A stretch of 22,003 bases of DNA from CAYZWU01 sp964482235 (lineage in GTDB: Bacteria > Planctomycetota > B15-G4 > CAYZWU01): contig CAYZWU010000072.1 of the NCBI GenBank assembly GCA_964482235.1, positions 1 to 22,003 on the forward strand, in the 5' to 3' direction. The translations under genes were made by a program, and so were the position numbers. Under the pieces are notes generated by a model. It ran no database searches, was not told the origin of the DNA, and worked only from the letters and a program-made list of their open reading frames with translations. Within the stretch, counting starts at the first letter, position 1, and every line of letters starts with the position of its first letter. Below, in pieces: positions 7,292-16,060 of this stretch.

Positions 7292-8293
7292 TCACTGGAC
7301 CGATGTGGCCACCACGTTGGTGACCAGCTGGAACTGGGCGCTCTGGAGCCACACGCTTCGCCCGGCCGCAAAGGGCGGGACATAGACCGTCCAATCCGCT
7401 GTGCCGTAGGTGTCGGTCTGCGCTGATCCCGCGGCCTGGACGGGATTCATTATTCCGAGGGTGACCTGCAGGGGCGCAATGTAGGTGCTGCCCGGTCCCA
7501 CAAGGCTGTATGCCACATAGGTCGTTGTCGTCGGATTGGCATTGACAACGGTCAAGAGAGCGTACTGTCCGGCCTGCAGCGGATCGGGCTCGACCAGGAG
7601 GGTCGGCCCCGTGGTGGCGAAGATCTCGAAGTTGTCGAGCCAGGCCACATCCGGCCCCGAACCGGCGCCCTCGTCGTGGGCGAGGCTGAACGCCCATCCC
7701 GTGAGCGAGCTGATGCCGGTGATGTTGACCGTGGTGATCAGCTGGCCGTCATAGTACCCCATGGCAAGGCCCGAATCGAAATCCCAGGTCATCTCCACTG
7801 TCGCCCAGTTGTCGAGCACCGTCGGCGTCCCGGTGCCGTCCCAGCCGAAGGGATACGTTTCGCCGTAGGGCGGCGGCTGATCCCACTGGAGGCCGTAAGT
7901 GGGCGTCCCGGGATCGTACCACCACCACCAGAGGTTCGAGAGCCAGGAGTCGGTCTGGCGGTAGATGTCGAAGCTGACCGTGATGTAGTCGTAGCCCGCG
8001 GCAACGAGATCGGCGATCGGCAGGTCCAGGGTCGACGCGGCTCCCTGGATGTCGGGAATCTCCATCCGCACGGCCTGGCTGTCGATCACCGGATCAGGTG
8101 AAGTCACCACCATCGGTTCGATGCCGCCACCCGAGCCCGTGCCGATCCAGCCGTTCTGACCGTTCAGAGGGCCTGTGGTGAATGTGGGCGCCTCGAAGCC
8201 CTCGGAATCGTAGATCGTGTCCGCGCCGGCGAATGGTGCCAGGAGCGTCAGCGCGAATCCAAGAAGGGAAAGGGTCTTAACTATTTCTTTCAT
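7292..8293 (-). CDS. secreted jelly-roll-like protein with planctomycete-type beta tail
   Basis: A 333-residue exported protein with a classical signal peptide (MKEIVKTLSLLGFALTLLAPFAGA, cleavage near 24). Residues about 25-228 look like a concanavalin/LamG-type beta sandwich: DSEGFEAPTFTTGPLNGQNGW at the start, VSFDIYRQ and WATVEMTWDFDSG in the middle, and AWLDNFEIF at the end. A run of four tryptophans lies at 122-125. Residues 232-333 form a separate beta domain (DPLQAGQYALLTVVNA, YSLVGPGSTYI, VTLGIMNPVQAAG, and TNVVAT at the end) like tails of the neighbouring exported proteins. The ATG at 8293 has GAGGAGG upstream. There are no catalytic residues to name; carbohydrate or surface binding is a guess from the fold. 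Confidence 0.8.
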   Translation of the reverse strand: MKEIVKTLSLLGFALTLLAPFAGADTIYDSEGFEAPTFTTGPLNGQNGWIGTGSGGGIEPMVVTSPDPVIDSQAVRMEIPDIQGAASTLDLPIADLVAAGYDYITVSFDIYRQTDSWLSNLWWWWYDPGTPTYGLQWDQPPPYGETYPFGWDGTGTPTVLDNWATVEMTWDFDSGLAMGYYDGQLITTVNITGISSLTGWAFSLAHDEGAGSGPDVAWLDNFEIFATTGPTLLVEPDPLQAGQYALLTVVNANPTTTTYVAYSLVGPGSTYIAPLQVTLGIMNPVQAAGSAQTDTYGTADWTVYVPPFAAGRSVWLQSAQFQLVTNVVATSVQ

Positions 8294-8334
8294 GATCGTC
8301 CTCCTCAGAATCCTTATCTGGCCAAAGTGTTGAA

Positions 8335-8352
8335 AATAAACCCGGGTTTATT
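8335..8352. promoter_or_regulatory. 18-bp perfect palindrome upstream of secreted-protein gene
   Basis: AATAAACCCGGGTTTATT is an uninterrupted palindrome 42 bases before the ATG at 8293 and 29 bases after the methyltransferase stop at 8381. On the minus strand it is followed by TTTTC, so a short terminator with a CCGG loop is possible. A dimeric repressor site is the other reading. Confidence 0.4.
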
Positions 8353-8380
8353 CTACCAGAGTTGATGGTATTGGGCAGGT

Positions 8381-9085
8381 TCAATTTCTGTCGTCGTCCG
8401 GAGCGGCCGGGAGAAGGACCTCGCAGAACAGGCTGGAGCTGTCCTTCTCGAAGATGCGGGGGACGAGGTCGAGGCCGGCGGTGAGGGAGCGAAAATCGGC
8501 CTCGTCCAGGGTGGTTGCGCGGAAACCGTCCCTGCAGACGATCACGCCGCGGCCCGTTGCCGCCTCATCGATTGCGCCGATGAGCCCGCGATCGGCCTGG
8601 AGGCGAAACCATTCGAGGCGGTGATCCCAGAACGCTTCCGCGTAGCTGGAAAAGAGCACTCTCCCGCCCGGGCGGGTCACGCGCACCGCCTCCTCCACCA
8701 GGCGGCGCTGGTCGGCATGGAACGCCGACAGTCCGTTCTGGATGCAGACCACGACGTCGAACAGATCGTCCGCAAAGGCGAGATTCGCCGCATCCATGAG
8801 AGCCAGGCGGCACGTTTCTCCTCTTTCTGTCCCGATCTCTTTTCGAGCCAGGAGAAGGTTTGCCATCGACGTGTCGATCCCCACGGCGAACCTGGCCCTG
8901 GCTGCGAGGCGGCTCAGAACCCGGCCGTATCCGCAGCCCGTCTCCAGGACCTTGTCCTCGGGACTGACGACATCGAGGACGGTCTCGATCTCCGCTTCCA
9001 GGTACTGCCTGACCCGGGGCGGGGCGATGTCGTAGCAGAGGTGAAGCCGCTCGGCAGAAAGTTTTTCCGAGTAGTATCCAGTCAT
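8381..9085 (-). CDS. class I SAM-dependent methyltransferase
   Basis: A 234-residue protein with a Rossmann methyltransferase core: motif I VLETGCGYGRVL (46-57), the acidic ribose-binding region VGIDTSM (68-74), LMDAANLAFADDLFDVVVCIQNGLS with the motif II acidic and aromatic residues, and VTRPGGRVLFSSY (136-148). The ATG at 9085 has GAGG 5 bases upstream. An open frame back to 9148 would run into the terminator of the peptidase gene, so that longer form is unlikely. It has no signal peptide and lies alone between two exported-protein genes. Substrate unknown; the family is too broad for a specific call. Confidence 0.82.
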   Translation of the reverse strand: MTGYYSEKLSAERLHLCYDIAPPRVRQYLEAEIETVLDVVSPEDKVLETGCGYGRVLSRLAARARFAVGIDTSMANLLLARKEIGTERGETCRLALMDAANLAFADDLFDVVVCIQNGLSAFHADQRRLVEEAVRVTRPGGRVLFSSYAEAFWDHRLEWFRLQADRGLIGAIDEAATGRGVIVCRDGFRATTLDEADFRSLTAGLDLVPRIFEKDSSSLFCEVLLPAAPDDDRN

Positions 9086-9150
9086 CGAATCCTCGCGGAT
9101 AACAGCGCGAGCCGCACGAAAGAACCGTCTGAGCTGATGGCCTATCATAT

Positions 9151-9181
9151 AAAAAAGGGGCGCGATTTCTCGCGCCCCTTT
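9151..9181 (-). terminator. terminator of the M14 peptidase gene
   Basis: A 12-bp perfect stem (AAAGGGGCGCGA at 9154-9165 with TCGCGCCCCTTT at 9170-9181) has a 4-base loop. On the minus strand it is followed by six T. It lies 26 bases past the peptidase stop at 9208. Confidence 0.9.
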
Positions 9182-9207
9182 GAAGATCGGGATGTTGTCG
9201 ATCTGCT

Positions 9208-11697
9208 CTACTGGATCGTGATCGGCAGCGGTGCCGAGACGCTTGTCACACCCTGCGGGAAGCCCGAGGCATCCACGGTGACGGCAATGACGAAGATGTC
9301 CATCCCCACGTACAGGGGATTGTTGGGGATCACGAACTCGGGGTCAGCAGTGAAGCCGCTGGCATCGAGGTTCCCCTGGAAGTTGTTGAAGATGCCGTTT
9401 CCAGGGTTGAGGGAGATCATGGTGACATTGTCGATGTTGATCGGGATGTACTGGCCGTTCAGGTTGTAGGCCGGATAGGTCCCGCGCGAGGCGGCCATCC
9501 TGTACTCCAGCCCGGCAGCCTGGGGGGCGCTCATGTGGATGTTCACCGTCGTTCCCACGATGGGCGGTCCGGAGAGGGAGAGGTCGATGGGCGAGGCGAA
9601 GGTCTTCACCTCGAAGTCGTCGAGGCCGGCCTCCACGATGTCGTTGTTCGGCTGGTCCTGTGCGCTGACACGGACCTTGACGTTGGCCGTCGGGGTGACG
9701 TAGTCGCCCACGTTGAAGGTGATCAGCTCCCATCCGTTGAGGCCGTTCTGCGTGGAGAGAACATTCGTCCACGACGTGCCGTTGTTGTTGGAGATGTCGA
9801 CCATGAACGGATCGTCGTTGTCGCGCGAGTAGTACCACGCATACAGGCTGACCTGCGCGTCGCCGGCAGAGAGGTCGATCACCGGTGAGGTCAGGATCGT
9901 GGGTCCGCCGTCGATGTCATACTGGGAATAGCTTCCGCCCGACGGTCCGTTCTCCGTCAGATAGCAGTAGGTGCCCGTTCCGCTGGGGTTGTCCTCCAGC
10001 GGAGCCACCTGCCCGCCCGAGGTCGGATTCGGCACGTCGCGCTCCCAGGCGCCGGACGAGATGTTCTGGTTCGTCACCGTCCAGCCCGTGTCGCTCTCGA
10101 AGTTGTCCTGGAAGTAGATCATCGGCGCGCCGGCGATGAAGCTCAGCGGCAGGGTCAGGGTGAAGTTGTCGAAGTCGATGGCCACGTCCAGGGTGATCGT
10201 CTCGCCGTAGGGCGTCTTGCTGTCCAGCACCACGGTGAGAGGGCTGCCCGAGTTGTTGACCTCCGAGTAGCCGGGGATCACGCCGAAGTCGTGCGTTCCC
10301 TGAAGAACGGTCACGTAGGGGCTGGCAGAGGTGATCGTGGCGATCGCGGTGGTCATCGTGTCGCCAAGGCCCTTGTTGCGGAGAGTCAGGGTCACGCCAA
10401 CCGGCTCGCCGGGGAAGTAGAGGCCGTCGCCGTTGTCGTCGGCCAGGGTATGTCCCTCGAGCTGCACGTAGCTTCCCGCCACCCAGGTCCAGTACTTGAT
10501 CGGCTCGAAGTTCTCTTCCGCGAGGGGGAGGATCCGGTTGAAGGAGGGCCAGAAGCCGTCGCCCGAACCGCCGATCTCGGGTGTGATGTTGAACTGGCCC
10601 GCGGTGGCGTAGTGCCAGTCCGTGGCGATGCCGTTGGCCGAGTAGAGCACCATGCTGGCCGGGCCGGTCACGTAGCCGTTGTCAGCCGAGATGTCATCCA
10701 GGTATTCCTGGTAGATGGGCCAGTCGTTGCCGTAGGGATAGACGCTGTCGTAGCCGAAGGGGCAGAGGTAGAGGTCCGAGTAGGTGTGCGTGTTCCAGCT
10801 CGTCACGAACGGGCGCAACAGGCTGAAGTTGCTGACCGCCGTCGTCTCGGGCTCGGAGAAAGCCGCCGTCCCGCGATAGGTCTCGTCACCGGGGTTGGGG
10901 CTCGAACCGTAGTTGTCGTAGCCCCACTTGAAGCCGTAGTTCCTGTTGAGGTCCACGCCGTACGAACCGCCGTTGTTGCGTCTGTTCTTGCGCCACATGC
11001 CGCCGCCGTTGGGGCTGTTCTGCTCGTTGTAGTAGTAGCCGTCCGGGTTGAACACCGGAATGAACCAGATCTCGCGGTTGTCCACCAGGTAGGTCAGCTC
11101 GGCATCGGTGCCGTAATCCTCGAGGAGCCGTGTCATGTACCAGATCAGGGTCATCATGCTCTGCGGTTCCCGCGCGTGGATCAGGGCGTCGAAGCAGCAC
11201 TCCGGCTCGTTCTCGTCGATCAAGGGGTTGTCCGAGATCTTGACGGCCCAGATGTCGCGGCCCTGGATCGAGGTTCCGATGCTGATCTTCGGACTGATCA
11301 GGTGGGGGTACTGGATGGCCCAGTTGTCGAGGATGGCTTCGACCTCGCTGAGGGTGTAATTGCCGCCCATGCTCCCGTCGGGAAAGGCGCGGGTCTTGAC
11401 ATAGCTGTCCTTCAGCCGGTTGGCATAGAACGCCTCCATATCCTGGATCTTGATCTCGTAGAGGAAGCCGGCGGCTTTCAGCTCTGCAAGGTCGGCGTTG
11501 TTGACCACGGCATCCACCTTGAAGTCATCGTGGAACTGGACGAGGTCGAGTCCCATGAGCTGCAGGGACGGGATCTGCTTGTCCGATGTAATCTGTATCT
11601 GAACAAGACGATAGGGGTCATGGTCCTCGTTCGCTCCCAGGACTGGAACCAGGAGCATCAGAAGAAGGGCCGGGAAGGTCAAGCAACGTTTACTCAT
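9208..11697 (-). CDS. secreted M14 zinc carboxypeptidase with MAM-like and beta-tail domains
   Basis: An 829-residue exported protein: signal peptide (about 1-21), short propeptide (about 28-110), catalytic domain of the carboxypeptidase A/T family (about 113-410), Ig-like segment (415-520), a jelly-roll or MAM-like module (about 525-700, from FQDNFESDTGW to GLDDFEV), and a C-terminal beta tail (703-829). Zinc ligands are H174 and E177 in HARE, plus H304 in NTHTYS. The substrate-binding NR pair is N251-R252 in VDLNRNY, a tyrosine lies in WHYAT (363), and the catalytic glutamate is E374 in TPEIGG. All key residues are present, so it should be active outside the cytoplasm. The start has GGAGG 8 bases upstream. 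It is followed by its own terminator. Confidence 0.95.
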   Translation of the reverse strand: MSKRCLTFPALLLMLLVPVLGANEDHDPYRLVQIQITSDKQIPSLQLMGLDLVQFHDDFKVDAVVNNADLAELKAAGFLYEIKIQDMEAFYANRLKDSYVKTRAFPDGSMGGNYTLSEVEAILDNWAIQYPHLISPKISIGTSIQGRDIWAVKISDNPLIDENEPECCFDALIHAREPQSMMTLIWYMTRLLEDYGTDAELTYLVDNREIWFIPVFNPDGYYYNEQNSPNGGGMWRKNRRNNGGSYGVDLNRNYGFKWGYDNYGSSPNPGDETYRGTAAFSEPETTAVSNFSLLRPFVTSWNTHTYSDLYLCPFGYDSVYPYGNDWPIYQEYLDDISADNGYVTGPASMVLYSANGIATDWHYATAGQFNITPEIGGSGDGFWPSFNRILPLAEENFEPIKYWTWVAGSYVQLEGHTLADDNGDGLYFPGEPVGVTLTLRNKGLGDTMTTAIATITSASPYVTVLQGTHDFGVIPGYSEVNNSGSPLTVVLDSKTPYGETITLDVAIDFDNFTLTLPLSFIAGAPMIYFQDNFESDTGWTVTNQNISSGAWERDVPNPTSGGQVAPLEDNPSGTGTYCYLTENGPSGGSYSQYDIDGGPTILTSPVIDLSAGDAQVSLYAWYYSRDNDDPFMVDISNNNGTSWTNVLSTQNGLNGWELITFNVGDYVTPTANVKVRVSAQDQPNNDIVEAGLDDFEVKTFASPIDLSLSGPPIVGTTVNIHMSAPQAAGLEYRMAASRGTYPAYNLNGQYIPINIDNVTMISLNPGNGIFNNFQGNLDASGFTADPEFVIPNNPLYVGMDIFVIAVTVDASGFPQGVTSVSAPLPITIQ

Positions 11698-11980
11698 CTG
11701 ATTTACCTCCTCATGTGATGAAAGGGGACTGATACATCATGCAATGAAGGGTGCTTGCTTTTGAAAACAGTATCTCGAGAAGATCTAGGCTCAACAAAAA
11801 TGCTATATGCTACAGTATAACTGATTGTTACGCAGAAACGCAGATTTATCGGATATTCTGGATTTGATGAGCCCGTAGCCGCCTGGCGAACCCTCCCGGA
11901 AACCCTGTTCCAGGTCCGATAAAAAGTAATTCCCGATTACTTTCCGCAGCGGTCTGCCCGATGGGAAGCGGGAAGATCAG
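11698..11980. other. intergenic spacer upstream of M14 peptidase gene
   Basis: No gene is seen. It must hold the minus-strand peptidase promoter, but no clear -35/-10 pair stands out. AAAGTAAT (11923-11930) and ATTACTTT (11936-11943) form a perfect 8-bp AT-rich inverted repeat around TCCCG, a possible operator or weak hairpin. Confidence 0.4.
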
Positions 11981-11983
11981 GGC

Positions 11984-12026
11984 AAAATAAAAAGAAGAGG
12001 GTGATGCAGGAGGCTGCACCACCCTC
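11984..12026 (-). terminator. terminator of the C25 peptidase gene
   Basis: GAGGGTG (11997-12003) pairs with CACCCTC (12020-12026), and inside it TGCAG (12005-12009) pairs with CTGCA (12014-12018) around a GAGG loop. Read on the minus strand the stem is followed by a T-rich tract (to about 11984). It lies 28 bases past the stop at 12055. Confidence 0.88.
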
Positions 12027-12054
12027 TCCGTTTTCCTCCCCCGGATCAGCGCGA

Positions 12055-14376
12055 TCAGAGCGTGATGTTGAAGGCCGCGCTGTCCTGGTCGTCGATACCG
12101 GGGTTCGGGCCGATGTAAGCGTTTAGTGAGTAAGATCCTATGGGGGCGATGCCCGGAATGTTCCTCGAGAAGTTCCAGACGTCGCTGCTGCTGCCGTTCA
12201 CCGTGATGGACATAGGGCCGTTGAGATAGCCGCTGCCGGGATAGATGCTGCTATTCGGCAGGGTCACGTTGGTCCACATGGTGGTGGTGAGCTGGCCGGT
12301 TGTGTTGTTGGTCACCGTCACGTCGTAGTAGACCGTGTCGCCGCGCTGGTAGGTCGAGCTGTCCACGCCGATGCCGACCTCCATGTCGGGCTGTCCGCCG
12401 CCCGTGACCGAGCAGGTGCCGTAGTGGTTCAGGTGGTTCTGCGCCGTGATGGTGACATCCATCGTTCCCGTCGTGGCGGGATCGATCGTGAGGCCTGCGT
12501 TGCCGGAGCTGTCCGTGGTGGTGCGCTCGTAGACCTCGTCGCCCTTCCAGAGACAGACCAGCGCGCCCTCGAGGTTGGAGCCCCCTGACTTGACATTGAC
12601 CGTGTAGGTCTGCGAGCCCGTGCCGATCGACGCGCTGTAGGAAGGGGTGAGGTTGACGGGCACGTCGGTCCAGAGCGGGATCCCCGGATCGCCGAGCAGC
12701 GTGATCTCCTGGAAGCAGTACTTGTACGTCCCGTCGGTGGGGAAGAAGTCGTTGCGGCATTCGCCCACCGCTTCTCCGGCATGGTAGTTGTTGTACCCCG
12801 TTTCCCAGATCACCTTGAAGAACTTGGAGAGGTATTTCCCGGAGTAGCTGAGCACGAAGCCGGGCATGTACCAGCCGTACCGGGTGTTGCCCACGAATCC
12901 GATGCCGCAGCCGTTCGCGTCCTGGTTGAACTCCTCTCCCCAGCAGTCGCTGTAGTCGAAGGCGCCGGGATAACATCCCACGGACATCATGATGAGCTGG
13001 CGATCGCCGTTGCTGAAGGCCTGGCACTCGGAGATGGACAGGCTGGTCCCGTGCCTGTACGAGCCAACACCCAGCGAATTCCAGTTGCAGTGATCGTCAT
13101 GTCCCGAAATGTTCTGGCCGCTGTTGATGTAGGCCTTCACGTCGCTTTCGTGACCGCCCGCCTCGCTGTCGTATTCCTTGTCCAGATCCACCCAGGCGGG
13201 CAGCCAGTGGTCGATCACGTAGTTGAACAGCTTCTCGCCCTGGGTCGACGAATCGGAATCGAAGCCCATGAAGAAGACCTCTTCCCCGAAACCCGACGGC
13301 GGGCTCACCATGTAATCGAGGGACTTGTTGATGAAGGTGGTGATCTCTGTGGTCGTGTCCACCGAAGCACGTCCCACGTACGTCTCGATCTTCCAGTCGT
13401 CGTCGAAATCGGCCAGGTAGGTGTCGTTGGGGATGTCGTCTCCCTCGATCCTTTTGACGTCGTAGGGGACCTTGCTCGAATCGCCGCCGATGAGGAAGTA
13501 GATCGTCCCCCACGTTGCATTGGCGTCGATCACGAAGTTGCGGATCTTGTCCGGGTTGTCGCCACCCGAGTAGTTGGCGTAGATGTAGTCCGTGGTCACG
13601 ATCTCCGCCGGCATGCCGGTCTGGGTGTAGTGATCCCTGAGGGGCTCGAAGTCGTCGGAATAGGATGTGGTGGTGATGATCACGTACTCGAAGTCGCCGG
13701 GCGCCAGGGCGCGCGAGCTGCTGCCGTTCCAGGCCGGCAGCGCCACATCCTCGGGGTTGGCTGCCATTCTTCGGAGACGCCCCAGGGTGAGCTCCCTCAC
13801 GCGTTCGCTGAAGTTGTAGGTCTTCCGTGTGGCCTGGGTATCCACCTGATAACGAACCGTGTAGTTCATCGTTCTTGCCAGGGCCAGTTTTCCCGTCACC
13901 GGATTGTACCGCACCGGGTTGAGCCGGACCGTCACGAACTCCTGACCGGCCAGGTCCCACTGGGCGACCTTCTCTACCCGGGTCGAGGGGAACCAGGCGT
14001 CCCGGCCGTAGACGCCGGGATCGGCAATGAAGGGATTGCCTGCGGGCGAGGCCGAGCGGCGGCGCGGCACGGGGCTGGGCACCACGTTGAAGATCGGATC
14101 GAGTTCCTCGTAGAGGGCGCTTTTGATCTCCACATCGATGACCTCGGCTCCGGTGGGCAGGGCGATGTTGATATCTCGGCAGGGGAGGCTGGGAGAGCCG
14201 GGGATCAGGATCCTCCCGGCTTCGTCGATCCCGATGAAGTCAAAGCCGCCGATCCGCTCGATCTTCAGGTCGGGCAGGGCGGTCCGGACTTCTCCGGAGA
14301 ACTCGTCCGCCTGCACTGGTGGCACTGCAAGAAGTAGAGCGAAGCACGATAGATGGCAGAGGGTAATCAGACGCAT
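12055..14376 (-). CDS. secreted C25 (gingipain-type) cysteine peptidase
   Basis: A 773-residue exported protein: signal peptide (about 1-23), an N-terminal propeptide-like beta domain (about 25-200, with SLPCRDINIALPTGAEV and FVTVRLNPVRYNPVTGKL), the C25 caspase-like core (about 228-570), then Ig-like and CARDB-like beta domains (575-773). The core begins with YVIITTTSYSDDFEPLRDH, typical of the family. The catalytic pair appears as H426 in SGHDDHCNW and C468 in MSVGCYPGAFDYSDCWGEEF. ITLLGDPGIPLW (558-569) is the usual family end of the core. The ATG at 14376 has GGAGG 7 bases upstream; an open frame to 14565 adds no signal peptide and is rejected. It is a likely extracellular protein degrader alongside the M14 enzyme. 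Unlike gingipains, no type IX sorting tail is evident. Confidence 0.93.
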   Translation of the reverse strand: MRLITLCHLSCFALLLAVPPVQADEFSGEVRTALPDLKIERIGGFDFIGIDEAGRILIPGSPSLPCRDINIALPTGAEVIDVEIKSALYEELDPIFNVVPSPVPRRRSASPAGNPFIADPGVYGRDAWFPSTRVEKVAQWDLAGQEFVTVRLNPVRYNPVTGKLALARTMNYTVRYQVDTQATRKTYNFSERVRELTLGRLRRMAANPEDVALPAWNGSSSRALAPGDFEYVIITTTSYSDDFEPLRDHYTQTGMPAEIVTTDYIYANYSGGDNPDKIRNFVIDANATWGTIYFLIGGDSSKVPYDVKRIEGDDIPNDTYLADFDDDWKIETYVGRASVDTTTEITTFINKSLDYMVSPPSGFGEEVFFMGFDSDSSTQGEKLFNYVIDHWLPAWVDLDKEYDSEAGGHESDVKAYINSGQNISGHDDHCNWNSLGVGSYRHGTSLSISECQAFSNGDRQLIMMSVGCYPGAFDYSDCWGEEFNQDANGCGIGFVGNTRYGWYMPGFVLSYSGKYLSKFFKVIWETGYNNYHAGEAVGECRNDFFPTDGTYKYCFQEITLLGDPGIPLWTDVPVNLTPSYSASIGTGSQTYTVNVKSGGSNLEGALVCLWKGDEVYERTTTDSSGNAGLTIDPATTGTMDVTITAQNHLNHYGTCSVTGGGQPDMEVGIGVDSSTYQRGDTVYYDVTVTNNTTGQLTTTMWTNVTLPNSSIYPGSGYLNGPMSITVNGSSSDVWNFSRNIPGIAPIGSYSLNAYIGPNPGIDDQDSAAFNITL

Positions 14377-14413
14377 GGGTATGCCTCCATTTCGGTAGAA
14401 GAGACCAAGCGGC

Positions 14414-14436
14414 CGGCCCGGATCGCATTCGATCCA
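14414..14436. repeat. 23-base repeat (copy 1), shared with 16441-16463
   Basis: It starts CGGCCCGGATC, has a 6-base variable centre and ends GATCCA; 20 of 23 bases match the copy at 16441-16463. GGATCG and CGATCC pair around CATT. It lies 38 bases before the C25 peptidase ATG (14376), in the leader or promoter region. Confidence 0.45.
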
Positions 14437-14590
14437 CGTCATCGACTGGCTGATCTGACGGTTTCTGAAAAGCACCAGGCTGCAGGACTTGCTGCAGACC
14501 CCGGTCAGGCTTATTTCGGCTGCATCAACGTACGTAATCAAACCATGAATCGGGGGAAATTGCAAGGCGGGGTACCGGTCCGCTGTACAA

Positions 14591-16060
14591 TCACTCGAGT
14601 CTCAGCACCATGAGATTGGTGAACTCCGTGTCCGGGTTTCCCGTCGGACCGGCCAGCGCCTGTAAGAAATGCGGTTCGCCGGGGAGCCAGTGCGGCGGCA
14701 CGCCGGCCGGCATCGAAAGCACCCCGTTGGCCGGGATCGTTCCCAGCCCGTACCGGCCCAGCAGCGGCAGGGCGATGTGAAGCTCTCCGTAGGGCGTCGG
14801 GAGCGGCGGATCCAGGAGCCCCGAACCCTCGGCGAGCAAGACCGGTCCCGTCTGCGGCGTGCCGATCACGTTGATGAAGGGATTGGCTCCCGCCGTGATC
14901 GATCCCTTGACGTAGAGGTGCAGGTGGAACTCGTCGCACCCGATGTCGGCCGTGCCGTCGGCGATGCGCGGATCGCCTTCGAAATCAATGGCCGGCAGGC
15001 CGGGCGCCGTATTGGTTCCTGTATTACGGCACGGCGAGTCGTAGGTGAGATGAAAGTCGGCCCCGTCGCTGTCGGCGAAGAGCGGGTCGGCGTCGATGTT
15101 GCCCGTGCCGGTCCAGCCCCCCGTGATGTTGCAGTAGGTGACCTGTGCGGATCCGCCCCCCGACAGCTCCGGGTGGTTGGGGGCCCAGTTGTTGCGGATG
15201 ATGTTGTTGGTCAGGATCGTCGAGGAGCCGGTTTGGACAAAGATCCCGCCGCCGCGGCCGCCGTGAGGATCGCACTGGTTGGCAAAGACTGTGTTGTTTG
15301 TCACCTGCCCGCCGACGCAGTAGATCCCACCGCCCTTGGCACCGGGCGACGCACCGCAGTAGTTGTCGTACAGCAGGTTGTTGCAGATCTGCACCGCTCC
15401 GGAGGCGCAGTAGATCCCTCCTCCGCTTCCCTCGCTGATGGTGGAAAGCGTGTTGTCGTGGATCACGTTGCCGTTGATGGTCGGCCCGCCGCCGTCGACA
15501 AAGATCCCGCCGCCCCATCCGCTGGAGCAGTTGAAGCCGTTATGGGAGATGACGTTGTTCGAGATCTCGGCCGAACTGTCCTCGCAGTAGATTCCGCCGC
15601 CCTTGCAATAGCCGTAGAAGTTGTAGCAGCCGTTGTCGGTGATGACGTTGTCCCGGATCACGGGAGCGGTGCCGATGCCGCAGTAGATTCCGCCACCCTC
15701 GTCGAAGTAGAACCCCGCTCCGTTGGTGACGGTGAAGCCTTCGAGGATCGATGCGGCGCCCTCTCCGCTGTCGAAGGTGACAACGCTCTTCCAGGTCACG
15801 GCTGAGCCGTCGATCACGGTCGCGCTTGCCCCGTACTCGCTGCTCAGCGTGACCGCCTTGCCCAGAAAGTCGATGTTCTCCTGGTAGGTCCCGGCCCGCA
15901 CCGTGATCGTGTCGTCATCCGCCGCGGCGTCGAGCGCCAGCTGGATGGTCGGGTGATCGTCGGGGACGAAGATCTCCGTCGCCGGCAAGATGGGGGCGAG
16001 GAGCAGCACGGCAACAATGGGGAGCAGGGCAGCGCGGTATATGTTCCTTGTCGAGATCAT
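14591..16060 (-). CDS. secreted right-handed parallel beta-helix protein
   Basis: A 489-residue exported protein: signal peptide (about 1-27, RAALLPIVAVLLLAPILPA), a start typical of pectate-lyase-like helices (IFVPDDHPTIQLALDAAADDDTITVRAGTYQENI), then helix coils with a repeating GGGIYC or GGGIFV at about 122, 154, 183, 213, 243 and 270 and NNVI-type turns between them. It closes with DIGCDEF (372-378) and a C-terminal beta tail (380-489: GTPQTGPVLLAEGSG, TPYGELHIALPL, GTIPANGVLSM, VPPHWLPG and TNLMVL). The ATG at 16060 has AAGGA 8 bases upstream; the longer frame to 16222 lacks a signal peptide. The fold suits polysaccharide binding or cleavage, but no lyase catalytic set can be picked out, so a surface-adhesion or structural role is equally possible. 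Confidence 0.88.
   Translation of the reverse strand: MISTRNIYRAALLPIVAVLLLAPILPATEIFVPDDHPTIQLALDAAADDDTITVRAGTYQENIDFLGKAVTLSSEYGASATVIDGSAVTWKSVVTFDSGEGAASILEGFTVTNGAGFYFDEGGGIYCGIGTAPVIRDNVITDNGCYNFYGYCKGGGIYCEDSSAEISNNVISHNGFNCSSGWGGGIFVDGGGPTINGNVIHDNTLSTISEGSGGGIYCASGAVQICNNLLYDNYCGASPGAKGGGIYCVGGQVTNNTVFANQCDPHGGRGGGIFVQTGSSTILTNNIIRNNWAPNHPELSGGGSAQVTYCNITGGWTGTGNIDADPLFADSDGADFHLTYDSPCRNTGTNTAPGLPAIDFEGDPRIADGTADIGCDEFHLHLYVKGSITAGANPFINVIGTPQTGPVLLAEGSGLLDPPLPTPYGELHIALPLLGRYGLGTIPANGVLSMPAGVPPHWLPGEPHFLQALAGPTGNPDTEFTNLMVLRLE

Noticed and set aside
10291..11718. 475-codon plus-strand frame opposite the M14 peptidase gene
   Set aside because: It is a mirror of a high-GC coding strand, rich in V, G, R and H repeats, with no ribosome site or domain. 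The minus-strand gene has complete catalytic motifs.
12781..14337. 518-codon plus-strand frame opposite the C25 peptidase gene
   Set aside because: Antisense shadow with low-complexity composition. The real gene on the minus strand has a signal peptide and catalytic residues.
14377..14565. N-terminal extension of the C25 peptidase
   Set aside because: It would bury the signal peptide at residue 64. GGAGG lies 7 bases before the ATG at 14376.
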